Notes: generated from the letters alone by a model not told the origin. A DNA stretch of 64,000 bases from Branchiostoma lanceolatum (GCF_035083965.1 NC_089737.1:15303029-15367028), one strand, 5' to 3'. Counted from the stretch's first letter, positions 40,844-54,154 are shown. A program made the numbers and translations.

Positions 40844-43800
40844 GTGTGTGTGTGTTTGTATGTGTAAGTGACGCCTCACAGATTGCATTGCCTTATGAAC
40901 ATGATCTTAGTAATCTGCCCCAACTCTAACCAGAATACGTCTTAGAGTAAAAGCTCTGAGTTGAAAAATGTAACAAAGTTTGCTGCCTATCCCTCTGCAG
41001 TTCCTCACCTTTTCCGCCTGAGGGCGCCCAGACACGCCACCCTGCCCGACTCCATGTCCTCGCAGCACTCGATCATCTCCTTCTTCAGCGCCACGGACTC
41101 CGAGTCGGTCCTGTTCCTGAACGGGGCGCACCGGGCCGCTCCGACCGGCTCCTCGGGCGCCATCCAGTGCCTGTCCCGCCAACACAGGTGCCGAACCTCC
41201 GCTGGAGTGAAGCTGTGAGGCCGTTGAAGTTGCGTGTTCTTCAGGGCATTGAAAGCTTCCCACTTGTCGAAGTACTCGACCAGTTCTTGGGTAAAGTCTG
41301 TTGTATGCGCGACTCTTTGGTAACCATATTTTACCTGGTCAAAGCATGAGTACCTGTTTTCGTCGGTGTATTGACAGCAAGGTTGTTGGATACCGAAAAC
41401 AATGAGGTCGTTGTCAGGGAAAGGCTGCTGGCAGACTTCGTCCATTTTCGCCCTTCGCAAAAACTCGAAACACATCATGCGGTCGAGACCATCCAACTGA
41501 CAACAGTGTTGGAGGTTGGCCTCGTGGAGGATGTGACGTTGGGAGCGACTTCCGGCCTCCTCCGAGCCCCCGCCGGAAAGTCTCCTACCGAGGTTTTGTA
41601 GGCGGACGTTCCACTCGAGGCCTCTCCCGCTTTCTTGGGGGCGGCGCCTCCTTTCCGGGACGGCGTCCCAAAAGTTCGGATCTTTTTGCAACAATGTCGC
41701 GTTGCAGATTTCTTCGATTGCCACGAGGTCCATGCCTCTTGGAAGAATCTCGGCGGGACACTTCGGGTTCGGGATCGCGAAAGCCGACGGCGTCGCTTTC
41801 CGATCGTTGCCGAGAATACCCGAATGAAGCCCGAGCGATGGCTTCATGACGATGTCAGGCAATGAAGCATCGGGTCTGATTGGTCGGCCTCCAGCCAATG
41901 GGTGCCTCTCTAACACTCTTTCGTCCAATGGGTGCCAGCCCATTGGAAATGAAGCCCCAGGTGGGAATTTACGATGTGTTTGTTTCAGCGGCTTTGCGTT
42001 TGGCTGCGGTTGCTTCGGCGGGGGCGGCATGGTGATTTCGCTGCTGTCAACGTTTTCGCCTTCGGTGGTGAAAACCTCCTTACTTCCGGCTGTTCCCGCT
42101 GGTCCTTCTGTATGACAAATGTAAAAACAAGATCTTATTAAAATGAAACTGAAAACAAAAATCATTCTATTTGACAAAGTTCTTTCTTCACAAGCAAAAG
42201 TTATAACAGCCGACGTTTCGATGACCATCTGTCACCTTTCTCAGTGCAATTCTGACTGGTTCTGCCCTAAGGAATGTGACAGATGGTCAACGAAACTCAC
42301 TCGCTCGCTCGCTCGCTCACTCACTCACTCACTCACTCACTCACTCACTCAGGTCCGCTTGCTCCCGAAGCGACGTCTGTTAATGCTTTAATCTTTGATT
42401 GTGGATAAGGAACTTCGTTATTCAGTCCTTCACCAACCTGATGAAATCATTCACGTCTAAAGTGAATCTTAGCTTTGAAGATAAGTATATACTCTGAACA
42501 CATTGATGCTGTAAACCCGTCTATCAAAACACTTATTAGCTTTTGTTTGGCAACAGTGTAATAGAGACACCGGGTTCTGGTATGTAAGAGATGTCTCGCT
42601 TAATCAGCACTGGTTTTTCCTGACGCCAGAATAGTTGTTTTCCGGTAATTTAAGTAACCGACAAATATAATAAAAGAAGCGTTTCAAATTACCGACGCCT
42701 TCGTAGACACAGATGGTCTTAGTCAAGAACCCGGATGTGATGGCTTCATCCTCCATGTAGTACGCCACGTTGTTCACCCAGACAGTCGCTCTGAAAAAGG
42801 CACGTCACAAACTTAACGTATATCAAAGTTTAACCGGTCTTTGTTGGTAACTAGATTAAGCCTGATACTATCCCCATTGTAGCTGCTATTTTCTTAGTCT
42901 CCTCCACAATTTGTAGATACCAGCAGCAAGTTTGTACCTTTTGCTAACTTTAATGTCCTTCTTTCAGGCTAAATGGCACACGCACTTCTAACACATGATC
43001 CCTTATCTCACAGCTTATTAAGTTTTATTCAATCGGGACGGGGGACGATACGAACTTCCGATGACCTTTGACCCATTACCTACTAGTATGTCAAATCAGT
43101 AGCAATCGTCATATTTTGTGCTCCTTAAAACAAGATAAGAACAAAAGTAAAAGTGATTCACGTTTCTAGACTCACCTGATGGTGACGCATCCACAGGTGG
43201 GCGCCTCCCACCTAAAAGGTATCTTCATCTTTTTGTCCTCCATGGCGTTCACCAGGACGTTGCACCTTTTCAGGTCCTTGACCCCCATGTGGATGGACGA
43301 CAGCACGCCCCCGGAGCACCCCGTTGCCATGGCTGACGTCACGCTGACGTGGAAGCCTGTGAATGGCTGCTTTCTGTCGTTCGAACGAAGCGCGACTGTA
43401 CGTGGAAACAAGACGAATCATTTTTGTGATCGGTGGAAACACTCTTAGCTTTATTTTTACTTTTCAAAAACGTTATCTTACTCTTGGTGCCTAGCTAAAG
43501 CAATGGTGTTGTATTGATGTGACTTCTTAGGCATTTATGACTTGATTTATGTATAAGTACATACAACAAGGGCTACCTATTAGCAAAAGGGTATTACAAA
43601 AAACTACCCGTGGTGGCTGAAGAATATACAATGCAAGTGGTTACAAGGAACACTTCTTTTTACGTAGGTTACAAAAATGCAATGAGGAATCTATATGATG
43701 CGGTGACCTTCTGGTTACTAGCCTCCCAAACACAATATCTATTATTTAAAAATAACGTTAGAAATATATCTAAAAGCCACCTGATATGATCACTATATGA

Positions 43801-46800
43801 TATTATATATACAATATTAAGACATGTCATTTAGCACGTATTGATATTTACCTGTGTAGGTACCGTTCGGGATGAAGCCGTCCACCACGTCAAAGAGATC
43901 CAGCTCGAACAGCGGCTTCCTGCTTCCCTGGCGGAGCTGGTTCGGGCGCCCCTCGGCACCCCCCTGCACCAGGTCCCGAGGGAGTCGGTCTGGGCACGCG
44001 GTGTCATCACGGTCCGGGACTGGGAAAATTACAGATCAATTTCAGGTACCGATGTCATGGTATCATAGTTAAATACGTATGGTTGGCACAAATTATATTA
44101 AGCGATAAGGTACTATATGTTGGTTATCAATCAATCAGTAAATCAATCAGTCATATAATTGTTTACAAAAAAATGAGGAAAAGTTCAATTCATAATAACC
44201 TCTTGACTGTGAGTATATTGTTTAGAAAGTAATTGCAAACACATAGCTGCAGTTCCAAACGACTCGGGAAGGGGGCCATTTGGCCTTTTAGAGGCCTACA
44301 ACGACTTAATATACACATGTTAAAATTGCCAAAATTGAACTGAAATTCAAAAGAAAGCCACGCATGGGGACCTAGAATTAACTTGATCTTTATGAGACCC
44401 AACCACATATATAATCAAATATCATAGCAATCCATACGACATTTGTTTAGACCAAGCTTTGCTAATGTAAAAGCCCATAGTGGACTCATCCCCCCTTCCT
44501 TATAGATATAGACTCTTCCAGTGACGTCATGGTTAGAGGAGGAGAGACGTAAATAAAGACTTGTTGGAACTGTCTGCATGACTTGAGCTATCACAGGAGA
44601 TTCACCTGGACAGGCCAGAAATGGTCCGTTACACTAACACTAACATTAGTCAAGGACTTACACACAAACCAACGGCATCGAAAACATCAGCATGACCTAC
44701 TTGACGACTGCCAAAGCAACAACAACAGGAAGTAGGCGCCACATTCTGGATGGTTTATCTTTGAAGCCTTCCAGCGAATCTAATTCCATGGACAAATCAC
44801 ACGAAATATTTGGTCTGTGTACATAACAGCACGCTGATGCTGTTTACATGATCCCGATCCCAGAGTGGCGGGTGGCTGACAGTTTGTGTACAACTGAGGA
44901 CATGTAACATCTGCGAACTGGTCATTACTCAGCGATCTTTGGAGAAGTAGCCTTACCAGTGCCAAACAATCAGAGCAGAGCACAGTGCTCTACCTTGACA
45001 TTTGCTAAACTGTAATTGGTAAGCCACCTAGGATAGCCTCCGATGCAGACTCCTCCACAGTTTTGTACTATTACAGTTTTCTTATTGCTGGCCGGGAAGC
45101 AATAAGAAGAAAAAAATGTAATAGTATGAAACTGTAACTTGAAAAAGAAAACAGCCGGGAGGAGTCTGCATCGGAGGCTACACCTAGGGCACTTTGCACC
45201 TGGTCTATAAAAGCCAGAACACACTGTACTAGGAAAAAGACTATCAGATAAGTGTTCATGGACTGTTACTTGTCCACCACATGTAAAACATATTTCTCTT
45301 TTCAATGTGACACGCAAACTTTAGAAAATGCTAAGGAACATGTGTCAATCGAATTGTCAAAAAAGCTTATCTATGCACGAGGTTTGAAGCAGATCATTTG
45401 ACCGGTGTGTTTGTGTGAGTGTGTGTCTGTGTGTGTTTTGTACGTATTTTGTGGTCAGTATCTCCAGATAGATTGTATCGATACTTGGTGTGCTGGTAGG
45501 TCTTAGAAAGACAAACGTCAAAGTCAATTTTGGGCCCCCTGGTGTGTGATCATGGTACTGAAGCAGAACTTACTGTTTTTGTATCTTTTAACCTGAACGT
45601 GCTATGGTCTTGTTGTTGTGAGAGATGGGCTAAGGCGCGTGCACCTGACCTGGCCACATAGACCTGTCTTTCTCTCTGAATGTTTAATAAACAAAGCGCC
45701 AGGGTGGTTAGAGGAGTGGCATGACGGCCTTATTGTGTCACATTTTAAACGCACCACGCACCACCGTATGAAAACATTTATATTTCGTGTTTACGTTCGG
45801 ACTCATCTGCCAGCTACTCTAGTACCGCGTGTTAAATGAGTGTTCTTCACGTGAAAGCCAGTTTACATGGCTGCCTGTGACGTCTGGAATCCTATAATGC
45901 TATGGTCTGGTTTGCGCGAACGAAAATCAAAAGTAAAGAAATATATACAGAACTATGGTCATGACTAATTTTTCATGTTTCGTGTGTCTTGCTGTCTCCT
46001 ATAAAATACGTTTCGTTCCCACAAACTGCCCGGCCGGGCCCCGGTTTGGAAATGTGTCTCTGTTGAAACACGTTGAAAAATCCCTGTCAGTATGGGCCGA
46101 TCGCTGAGTGACCGTAGAGCGATTAAAAGTGGATTTCAGGATGATTTTATAATTGGAATACGATGTCAGATTTAGAAGACAACGAAACAAGCATAAAATA
46201 ATTCATTCGCTCTTTATCTATGAGATTCGTTAGGCGACCCCTAAGCAGCCAAAGTCTCCTGTGGAAAGGGAGTGATACTCCTGAGAATAGAGGGCTTCTA
46301 ATCGCTGAACTGTTGCCAGTTTGCTATAAAGGAATGCCTGTTCTTCAAATGTTTTTGTTTTCAGTAAAACGAAAGGGGTTAAGTGAACCCTTCTACAGGG
46401 GCGTGTAAACATCCCTGACCTGCTTTTTCAGGCGGCAATGACACCATCTGTCTTATTCGCAAATGCGCATACAAATACTGTAAATACAGAAATGTTCGCG
46501 ATGCTTTAATGTTTGCGGTTTTCGTGATGAACTTTTCATCGCGAACTTAAAGCCACGGTCGTCGTGCGGTCGTCGTGCGGTCGTCGTCCGGTCGTCGTCC
46601 GGTCGTCGTGCGGTCGTCGTGCGGTCGTCGTGCGGTCGTCGTACGGTCGTCGTGCGGTCGTCGTGCGGTCGTCGTGCGGTCGTCGTACGGTCGTCGTGCG
46701 GTCGTCGTGCGGTGGTCGTGCGGTCGTCGTACGGTCGTCGTGCGGTCGTCGTGCGGTCGCCGTGCGGTCGTTGTCCGGTCGTCGTGGGGTCGTCGTGCGG

Positions 46801-49044
46801 TCGTCGTGCGGTCGTCATACGGTTGCACCATAAAGCCTTACAACGTACGATGCAAACTTACGGTGAGATGAATGCAACTGTCCGAAAAGCACAGTACTAG
46901 TATTTCTTGTTTCTTTCACTGTAACTTTATGTTTACTGTTTTCACTGTCATCTCTGTACCATGAAATTATCATCACCGTGAAATAACCTGTTGCTATCAT
47001 TTATGATTCCTTCATACATCTGCATCGTGAAATTGAAGTTCAGTGAAAATGTCCATTTTCCTTACACCATGAAGCTACAGTGAAGATAAAGTGAATTACA
47101 CTATGTCTTCTAGGCAAGGTGACAACTTTAGATTTTTATGTAGTATGAGATGCTCGGTTTTTAACATCTTCACTGTTGACTCTTTGGGATGACTAAAATG
47201 GCTACTGTAGTACAAAATGGCAAAACATGCATATGGTGAACTGTATGCCAGAGAAGCCATTCCAGTATGATCTTCCTACTATCTTTATTTGCACCCCTGA
47301 AAGGAGTGAAGATCTTGTGGAGCCAAGATTTCGTAACAGTTCAGTTGAACTTGAACTGTGTCCAAGACTACCGAACTCACCGGAGGCCATTGCAAAGGAC
47401 AAACTCGTACATTCTGGATGAGAAAGTTTTGGCAAACACGCAGAGAGACTTGTCTCTACTCTTATCGTTAGTGTTGATCTTCCCTGGCACAGAAGGCCAG
47501 TAGCGTATCATGACAGGATTCCAGGGCTCGGCCTTGTGGGTTTTGAGCGAGATTACTAACCACTAAACCGCTCCTCGTCTCTAGGACTGTATTAGCCTTC
47601 AAGCCAGATCATGGCCATGGCCATGGCCGGCACAAGCCAACTCGCCTTGTCTAGGGGTGACATGCCCCAAGGAAACTTTGCATCCCCCCCCCCCCCCCCC
47701 CTGAGGGTAGATCCTGTAGTACTGACCCTGACTACTGTCCGGGTTACCGGCTACGTTCGCATGTGAAAAAATTGCAAGAATGAAAGGTTCGACAGTCTTT
47801 TCGGTGCTGTTAAGTCACTTGTCAGCTTGCCGGTCTAATTGACCACCAACTTTGATATGCAACATTTAGTCAAAGGGTTGATATCCGTCTAGACCCACAA
47901 GAGTGGAACACAAGACCAACATGAGAACGAGAGTTGTGCTCAGTGCCTAAAAGGCACAGTCACCTTTGCTTAGACTTACGCCGCAGCATTATTAACAGAA
48001 CGTGGGGCACAACATCCGCAATAAAAGAATAATGGAGCTCAAGACCCACTGGAGTGGAGCACAAGATCAACATGAGGACAAGAGTTGTGTTCAGAAACCT
48101 ACAAGCAGTGCAGTCTTTCACCTTTGGTCAGACTTACTCCGCAGCAGGACTCCTGGCCAGACCCTTCTGTGTAACGATGTGCACATTCCTCAGTGATAAA
48201 GCTGCCAAAAATCCTCACTGATCACATATTAGCACAACAGCCGGCTCGATAAGGGCCTCTCACACCCCAAGTATACGCGTAATACTATAAATGCGGTAGG
48301 GAGAAAATGGAGTGTTTTTGGGTTCACGTTTTAAACAATAGTAGTGCTTCAGCTGTCACACAATTGAAACGCTTTTCGCAGTGGTTTTAAGTTTGCGGTA
48401 AAAAGTTCACCGCGAACATAAAACCACCGCGAAAATTTCTGCATTTACAGTATATTCTACAGTAAGCCTACAGTTGAGCGGCGTGTTGAGTGAAGTCGAA
48501 TACATTGTTGCGACGGATAATCTTGCCGCAAATCCTTGACGACCGGTGTCCAGTCATCGTTTCGAACGACTACAAATATCAAGACGTCGATCGGCTTCTC
48601 TGCCTGTCAAATTCCACGTAAGCCGATATGGATAGGTTATGACAGCGATTTGAGAACATGCTTAGGGACAGCCATGGATGTTTCTCGCAAATTTCAGCTG
48701 TCTTGTAACCAATAAGTTTGTCGACCATTGGTTCAGCTATTTTACTGTACGATAATACATATTGTATGTTACTTTGCCGTTATAAGGTAGTCTCAGCCAG
48801 ACTAACTACGCCAGATATAGGGAGAATATATGCCAAGGAAGTTTTCACCAAAGGGTTTTATTTGCAAGCGACTACTGGCCAATTATTCATTTTTTAGTAG
48901 AATTCTACGATCCACACGCCCGTAGGAAGGCCTGGTGGAGGCTAGTGATAAGGTACATGTACCATGTTTGTGCTTACCTTTGCACAATCCTGTAGTCAAG
49001 AAGATCGCCAGCAGACAGACGGCGAGCCCGAGCGAGTTCTCCAT
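38141..49044 (-). CDS. Reeler-like / ECM1-like secreted protein with C-terminal ANATO, 9 exons, 773 aa; paralogue of the 25-exon gene
   Basis: Exons: 49044-48978, 44019-43852, 43395-43176, 42790-42693, 42107-41009, 40600-40390, 39928-39835, 39191-39027, 38340-38141 (TAG). All joins keep phase. Order: signal peptide (LAVCLLAIFLTTGLC); Reeler-like domain over exons 2-4 (CPDRLPRDL, GFHVSV, RWEAPTCGCVTIR, YYMEDEAI), closely matching the neighbour; a long Pro-rich linker, then ECM1-type loops in the 1.1-kb exon 5 (HCCQLDGLDRMMCF, PCCQYTDENRYSCFDQ, ECCEDMESGRVAC) and in exon 6 (PCCQATADERYECFDQ); two acidic exons; a final ANATO ending CSTEFIRCC, 18 residues before the stop. The ANATO frame of the last exon is fixed by phase. 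The first four exons match the paralogue in phase and near-match it in length. Probably an extracellular matrix protein; function unknown. Exon 7 is the weakest call. Confidence 0.83.
38473..38723. mobile_element. 251-bp near-perfect palindrome
   Basis: Arms of about 120 bp separated by a 6-bp loop (38593-38598). Tips are TAGCCTCCTTCGCAGACTTC and its complement. Arm identity looks above 95 percent, with a poly-G/poly-C length difference. It ends 133 bp from the final exon of the 9-exon gene, in its last intron. Confidence 0.9.
40740..40872 (+). repeat. TC and GT microsatellites
   Basis: CTCTCT run, then (GT)n of about 55 bp with few interruptions, in an intron of the 9-exon gene. Confidence 0.9.
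42296..42352 (+). repeat. CTCG/CTCA microsatellite
   Basis: CTCG repeats pass into CTCA repeats. Confidence 0.9.
45034..45180. mobile_element. Palindromic MITE, TAGCCTCCGATGCAG tips
   Basis: TAGCCTCCGATGCAGACTCC and GGAGTCTGCATCGGAGGCTA at exact ends, in intron 1 of the 9-exon gene. Confidence 0.85.
46477..46553 (+). mobile_element. MITE fragment, AATGTTCGCG family
   Basis: TACTGTAAATACAGAAATGT plus TTTGCGGTTTTCGTG; fuller copies at 48283-48453 and 51977-52172. Confidence 0.6.
46556..46822 (+). repeat. 11-bp minisatellite (CGGTCGTCGTG)n, about 24 units
   Basis: Near-perfect 11-bp units over 267 bp in intron 1 of the 9-exon gene. Because 11 is not a multiple of 3, all frames stay open and give Arg/Thr/Asp or Arg/Ser/Val repeats; these are not genes. 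Confidence 0.95.
47860..48150 (+). repeat. Diverged tandem duplication of ~125 bp
   Basis: AGACCCACAAGAGTGGAACACAAG... and AAGACCCACTGGAGTGGAGC..., both followed by ACATGAG, GAGTTGTG and GACTTACKCCGCAGCA. Confidence 0.7.
48283..48453. mobile_element. MITE, ACTATAAATGCGG / TTTCTGCATTTACAGT ends
   Basis: Inverted ends and CCGCGAACATAAAACCACCG core shared with 51977-52172. Confidence 0.65.
48788..48944. mobile_element. TAGCCTCTACCAGGC-family MITE, diverged
   Basis: TAGTCTCAGCCAGAC start and GGCCTGGTGGAGGCTA end, next to exon 1 of the 9-exon gene. Confidence 0.55.
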
Positions 49045-49709
49045 GGCCGCTAAGTTGTCAGACGTCCTGCGTAGTTTAAAGACTAACGAGTGCTGGGCAG
49101 CTGCGAGCGCGAAGCTGTCAAGACGTTTCTCAACTGAGATGCTCAGGGCTTGACCTTGGCCTTGAGCAGGCACGGTCTCTTTCAAACTAAAGAGTTGTGT
49201 CTTCAAGGAGCGGAGTATTACAGAAGCATACGACTTTACAGCTGTGACCGGGTTTAAAAGGTGGTTATTACTGAAGGCACTTTAAGAGAATCGTTTCCGG
49301 GACTGTACCATGTTGGTCATCGCGGGTGGTGGGATACTTTTTTTCGGTGAGATGAGTAGGAATCTTTGTGCTTTTGTAATTGAAGTTATCATTCTATGGT
49401 TATTTCTATAACTTATGATTGCCTACTAGTAGTCGTTTGACTACGAAAGATCATTGCTGATAAGTTATCATCTGTACATGATTAGACATGTTTATTTTCA
49501 GTCCGTCGTCATCCCTTGAGTTGTTGAAATGGAACATCCGGAATGTCAGACGACAATTGTCTGTCATCACAGCGCACAGTTTACACACACCAACGGGACC
49601 GGGTACAGAGGTGTGAGGGCGCACGTGATCACGGGGTGGGTTCGGACTGGAAGGGACGTTGTAAGTGCGTGATCAAGTAGTGGATAAAGGCCTTAGAGTA
49701 AAGCAAAGG

Positions 49710-49917
49710 TAGCCTCTACCAGGCGCCACAGGTCGTTACAAAAGTAGTAGAAATTCGCCAAATAGACAGATAACACATACCAATGGAGTTAGCTGGCTAA
49801 GGGGTACAGGTCGCACTCTTTACCCCTTTGCCAGCTAACTCCTCTGGTATGTGTTATCCGTCTATTTGGCGAATTTCTACTACTTTTGCAACGACCTGTG
49901 GAGCCTGGTAGAGGCTA
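49710..49917. mobile_element. TAGCCTCTACCAGGC-family palindromic MITE, 208 bp
   Basis: Best copy: arms of about 90 bp, including CCAAATAGACAGATAACACA and its near complement. Confidence 0.85.
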
Positions 49918-50381
49918 AGGGAAGGGTCAGCATGGAGTAATCCCACGCCATGGCCACTCAGGATCACTCAGACAAGAAACTGTTGAACAAGCAATTTTGT
50001 GCAAGACTTAAACCCTCAGAACTAGTCACGTACTAAGTAGAGGGGTTGCTAACCATGTCTGTTAATGATTTCATGTCTCATTCTGTGTTTAAGTGGCTTC
50101 CGGTGTCACATATTCTAAGAATTTGAGACAAGTTCACTGACACAGCTCAACATTCCACTTTCCGGTACAGCTGTCTGATGCTGTTGCGGTAATATCATTT
50201 GCAGGTACCCAAGCGTCCTCTTGCGGTCGAGTGAAGAACTGTAGACCTTCCATGTGGCGTTATTCACATGCATTGTAGAGGAATCATGGTGTTTTCCTAT
50301 CTGTACTTCTGGACTTGGAAGCCGTACTACATGCTAATTTTGTACGTTATTTGAGGGCAATGATTTCATTGTTATTTTCCC

Positions 50382-50515
50382 TCACACACACACACGCGCG
50401 CGCTCACACACACACACACACGCACACACACACACACAGGCACACACACACACACACACACACAATATGATTGTAATTATATCATATGATTCATATATAT
50501 GATATATATATATAT
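50382..50515 (+). repeat. CA microsatellite and AT palindrome
   Basis: (CA)n with GCGC interruptions to 50464, then an AT-rich self-complementary stretch. Confidence 0.9.
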
Positions 50516-51404
50516 ATGAATCGCAGCATATTCTTAGAGATAAAGCACGGTTCTCGTAGAGTGATCGTGCGGTAGTCTTTGTGGTGCCTAGGTTTAGACT
50601 TGCTGTATTTTCAATCCCTCGCCTTGGCAAGTTGTGTAATTGTTTGTTGTCACGACGCGACCACAGGATCGTGACTTCTAGCTGAACAACAGTGAGCAGA
50701 AAATAGATAAACCAAATGTGGTTACGGCTTCCCGGCGGCAAACCTTTCTTCTGGTGTAGTGAATCGTTCCAAATTTAGACGAGATGTAACGTTGTACAAT
50801 CTGTTTACATGTGGCTGTAGGGCTAGGCACGCATGGGGTCTCTCTCAATTGCAAATAGATTCAAGTTTGGCGTGTAGAAAACGTTATACAATCTATTTAT
50901 ATGTAGCTGTAGGGCAAGGCACGTATGGTGTCTCTCTCAAAATAAATTTAATTTTGATTTGTAGTTCAAAGGCTCTTCCCATGTGGTAGTACAATGATAG
51001 GCATGCAAACGAAAACCAAAATGAATGAGTCTCCAATTACAAGAAGAGTTCCCCTGAATGGAATTAAGCTTTCCATGGAGATATCGTTTATTTGTATGGG
51101 ATTTGTGTTTGATTGTATTTGTTACACGCAGTGCATTGATCTTAGTGGACTTAAAATATATTCATACAGGACGTAGTTGACTACGGTAGTTGACTAGATA
51201 GATAAGGAGTAGGATAGTGTTAACTTTACTTTAGCCATGTAGATCTTGTTTCTCTTCAGTGCTTGGGTTATTCCTCACTTTAGTATTGACACTACAGGGA
51301 TAATGAGGGATTTGACCAAACTAGATTTTACAAAGAATAAAATACTCGGCCGGAGAGGCAAATGGTCACAACAACAAATTCAAACAGAATCTATGTTGCT
51401 CCCA

Positions 51405-51545
51405 GTGTGCAGCGTGCGTAGTCCAGTGGTTAGCGACCTTGCCTCTGGAGCTAGAAGCCCCGGGTTCGATCCCGGCTGTGTCGCTCACCCAACATGCACG
51501 CTACCGGAAAGAGTCGCATACTGTACATAGCGTCTGTCTTCTCTG
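51405..51545 (+). mobile_element. tRNA-like SINE head
   Basis: A box TAGTCCAGTGGTTAGCG and B box GGTTCGATCCC 50 bp on, but the acceptor ends do not pair convincingly, so a SINE is likelier than a tRNA gene. Confidence 0.5.
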
Positions 51546-51976
51546 TCACGACTAGTGGAAGCTCATTTGTTCATTGAGTTCATTTGAGCTAAACTCGTTC
51601 GAGATCACTTTCCTTTCCAATTTCTGTCTGCTCATAAGTCAACACTTTTAATCAGAAGACCACCTTGAAACATTTAAAACATTATGGAACACAGGACGTC
51701 TCGGAGAAAAAGAATGGCCTGGATAGATCCCCTGCAATGCTGATAATATTTCCCTGTGACTTATAAACTGTACATGATATATCCGGCCGGATGTACCGGA
51801 CTAGGTTAGTGTTCATCATGGTTAATCCAAGCTCTGATAACGCTAATGCATTAGTCATGTACTGGGTAAACAGTTAATCCTGATAACCGGCTCTGATTCG
51901 TCAATGTCCTGCACTCTTCGCAGTTTATTGTCTTCTTAATTCCAACTCGGCTTGTTCCTTTGTGATCATCATCATA

Positions 51977-52172
51977 CTGTAAATGCAGAAATGTTCGCGG
52001 TGGTTTTATGTTCGTGGTTTTCGCGGCGACCGTTCCACCGCGAACTTAAAACCACCGCGAACATTGATGTTCTACCCAGGAGTAGGTGACTATAGCGCTG
52101 CCGCGAACTCAAAACCACAGCGAACACTCCATTTTCGCCTTAGCGTGAAATAAAAGCCACATATACAGTATC
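51977..52172. mobile_element. MITE, TACTGTAAATGCAG ends
   Basis: TACTGTAAATGCAGAAATGT at one end and ACATATACAGTA at the other, with inner CCGCGAAC inverted repeats. Confidence 0.7.
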
Positions 52173-52514
52173 TTGTCGCTCTAGTTCTGGATCCATTGGC
52201 GGGCTATCAGGTTAGCCTCTTTGTGATGGACACTGCCTAATTGATCTGTCCTGACTATATGCCTTTCATCATCATCATTATTCATTGTTTTCTAGATGCA
52301 GTCGTAGAACTAATAAAAATGTCAAAGTTAAAACCTTTCCCACACGTTTCATTGCCCGTAAACCGTAAATGAGTCAATCTGATCAAGCTTTATCTAGATA
52401 CGTCAATCTAATTTGATGGCTAAAAGCTATCGATATGCGCAATCTGACGGTAGGGTGAAACTATTGGGATACGTCAATCTTTTCGCCAAGTAAATGTTTC
52501 TATGAATATGGCAA

Positions 52515-52640
52515 AAGTAGTGGGCAACCTCAAGCCAACCGTACACATTCACGCCGTATCTTCAGAAAAGACGCTGTAGCCGCATGTTCTCGTTTAGAAC
52601 TTTATTCAAGCTCGCATCCAGACTGGTTTCGCCTTGTGTG
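52515..52640 (+). repeat. Copy of the 15098-15300 dispersed repeat
   Basis: GTAGTGGGCAACCTCAAGCC, GCTGTAGCCG and CTGGTTTCGCCTTGTGTGT. Confidence 0.6.
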
Positions 52641-54154
52641 TGGCTTTCTTGTTCCCATGAATATACTTTTGATCATCAGTGCCTGAAAAGAACCGGTTTG
52701 CGCTCCATTAGAGGACTGACACCACCAGTTTGTTGTATATATAGCAGATTTTAAGAGTCTCGGTGCTGCAGACAGATTTGAATATGTCTTCAGATGCAAC
52801 AACCCCAACAATACAAAAATAGGTAAATATATAAAAGACTGCTTTATTTGTCATTAGAAAAAATCCCAAAACAAATGATTAGCCCTACTCGATTGTAACA
52901 CTACATCAAAGACGTATGCTAGCCCTTATTGTATTAGTAATTAGGATGTCAAGTTTTATTCCATACCCATACTTTGTACTATGTTTAATAGTTGTTGACA
53001 TACATTGTACAGTTGCCGTGCAATATAGTTCTTCTTCTTATATGGAGATCCCTCTGACGATCTTGCAGTGGAAAATTGCAGCCATCAACACACAAGACAC
53101 TTATTAGGTCTCCCACGCGATGAAAGGCGATCTTAAGTCGATTAATCACGTCGTTAATGAATGGCAATCTAATTCCGGAAGGGAGATTATAAAGATGGAG
53201 TCCACTGCAGACCATCCTTCTCATTACACGGTCTTTTGTGCTCGGACAATTAAAGTGTTGTCGGACGGAGAGAGATTAAGTGCTGGTACCATTGTGGGTT
53301 GATTAAAAGCCATATTAATCAGGCGTGTATTGGGAGCGTGAGGGCAATAGCCCCTAGCGTCAAACCTCTGCATGTAAAAGAACCCAATACACTTACCCAG
53401 AAGGTATTAGTGACTGAGATTAATCGCTGCTACCATTGTGCGTCTATTAAGAGCTTTAAAGAACCCAGCACACTTACCCAGAAGGGTATTAGTGACAGGG
53501 AGTACTGAAAACGTGAGCGGTTGCGAAGCCGCATTGTGCTGCTAGCTACTTGAAAAAGCATAACGATTGCTTTAAGTCTATTTACGGTTTAGCCATTCTT
53601 CTTTGCTGTTTGGTCGACGTGTAGTTAATTTTAGTGATGTATAATGAATACGAATAATGAATACTAACAGTTTTACGGGCCATGACGAAAAACATGTCCA
53701 ATGAGTTAACCCATAGAAGCGTCCACTTCGATGATGTTGTGCGATTGTGAACATGACCGCAAATAACCTTTGACCACTCCCAGCAAGTGTCAAACTTTCG
53801 CTGTAACTTAACTGAGAAAGTGAAATTAATTTAGACTTGCCAGAGTGGCTGTCAACGCACACAATCTTAGAAAGTCAATTTATGTGAAGGTGCTAGTGTA
53901 ATGGTTATACTTAGGTAGGCGCGGTCGGGCCTCAGTGCTTTAAAGAGGCTTGACCGTGTTACTCGTGTATGTACGTACGTGAGTGGCTACTTTTCCATTT
54001 CTATGGTTCATCCAAGTATCGGAGCATAATATGTACGTACGAACTGGTGTGCTGTAATTATCTTAAGCATGGCCATTGAAGAAACTGATTTAAAAAAAAA
54101 TACATTTATGAAGTAGACTGACTGAAAATAAGTTCTTAACGGGAAAGATGCAAT

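Noticed and set aside
46453..46900. Several overlapping long Arg/Thr/Asp and Arg/Ser/Val frames on both strands
   Set aside because: They come from the 11-bp minisatellite, which keeps every frame open; no start context or splice support.
51405..51490. Functional tRNA gene
   Set aside because: Same reason: promoter boxes without a convincing cloverleaf.
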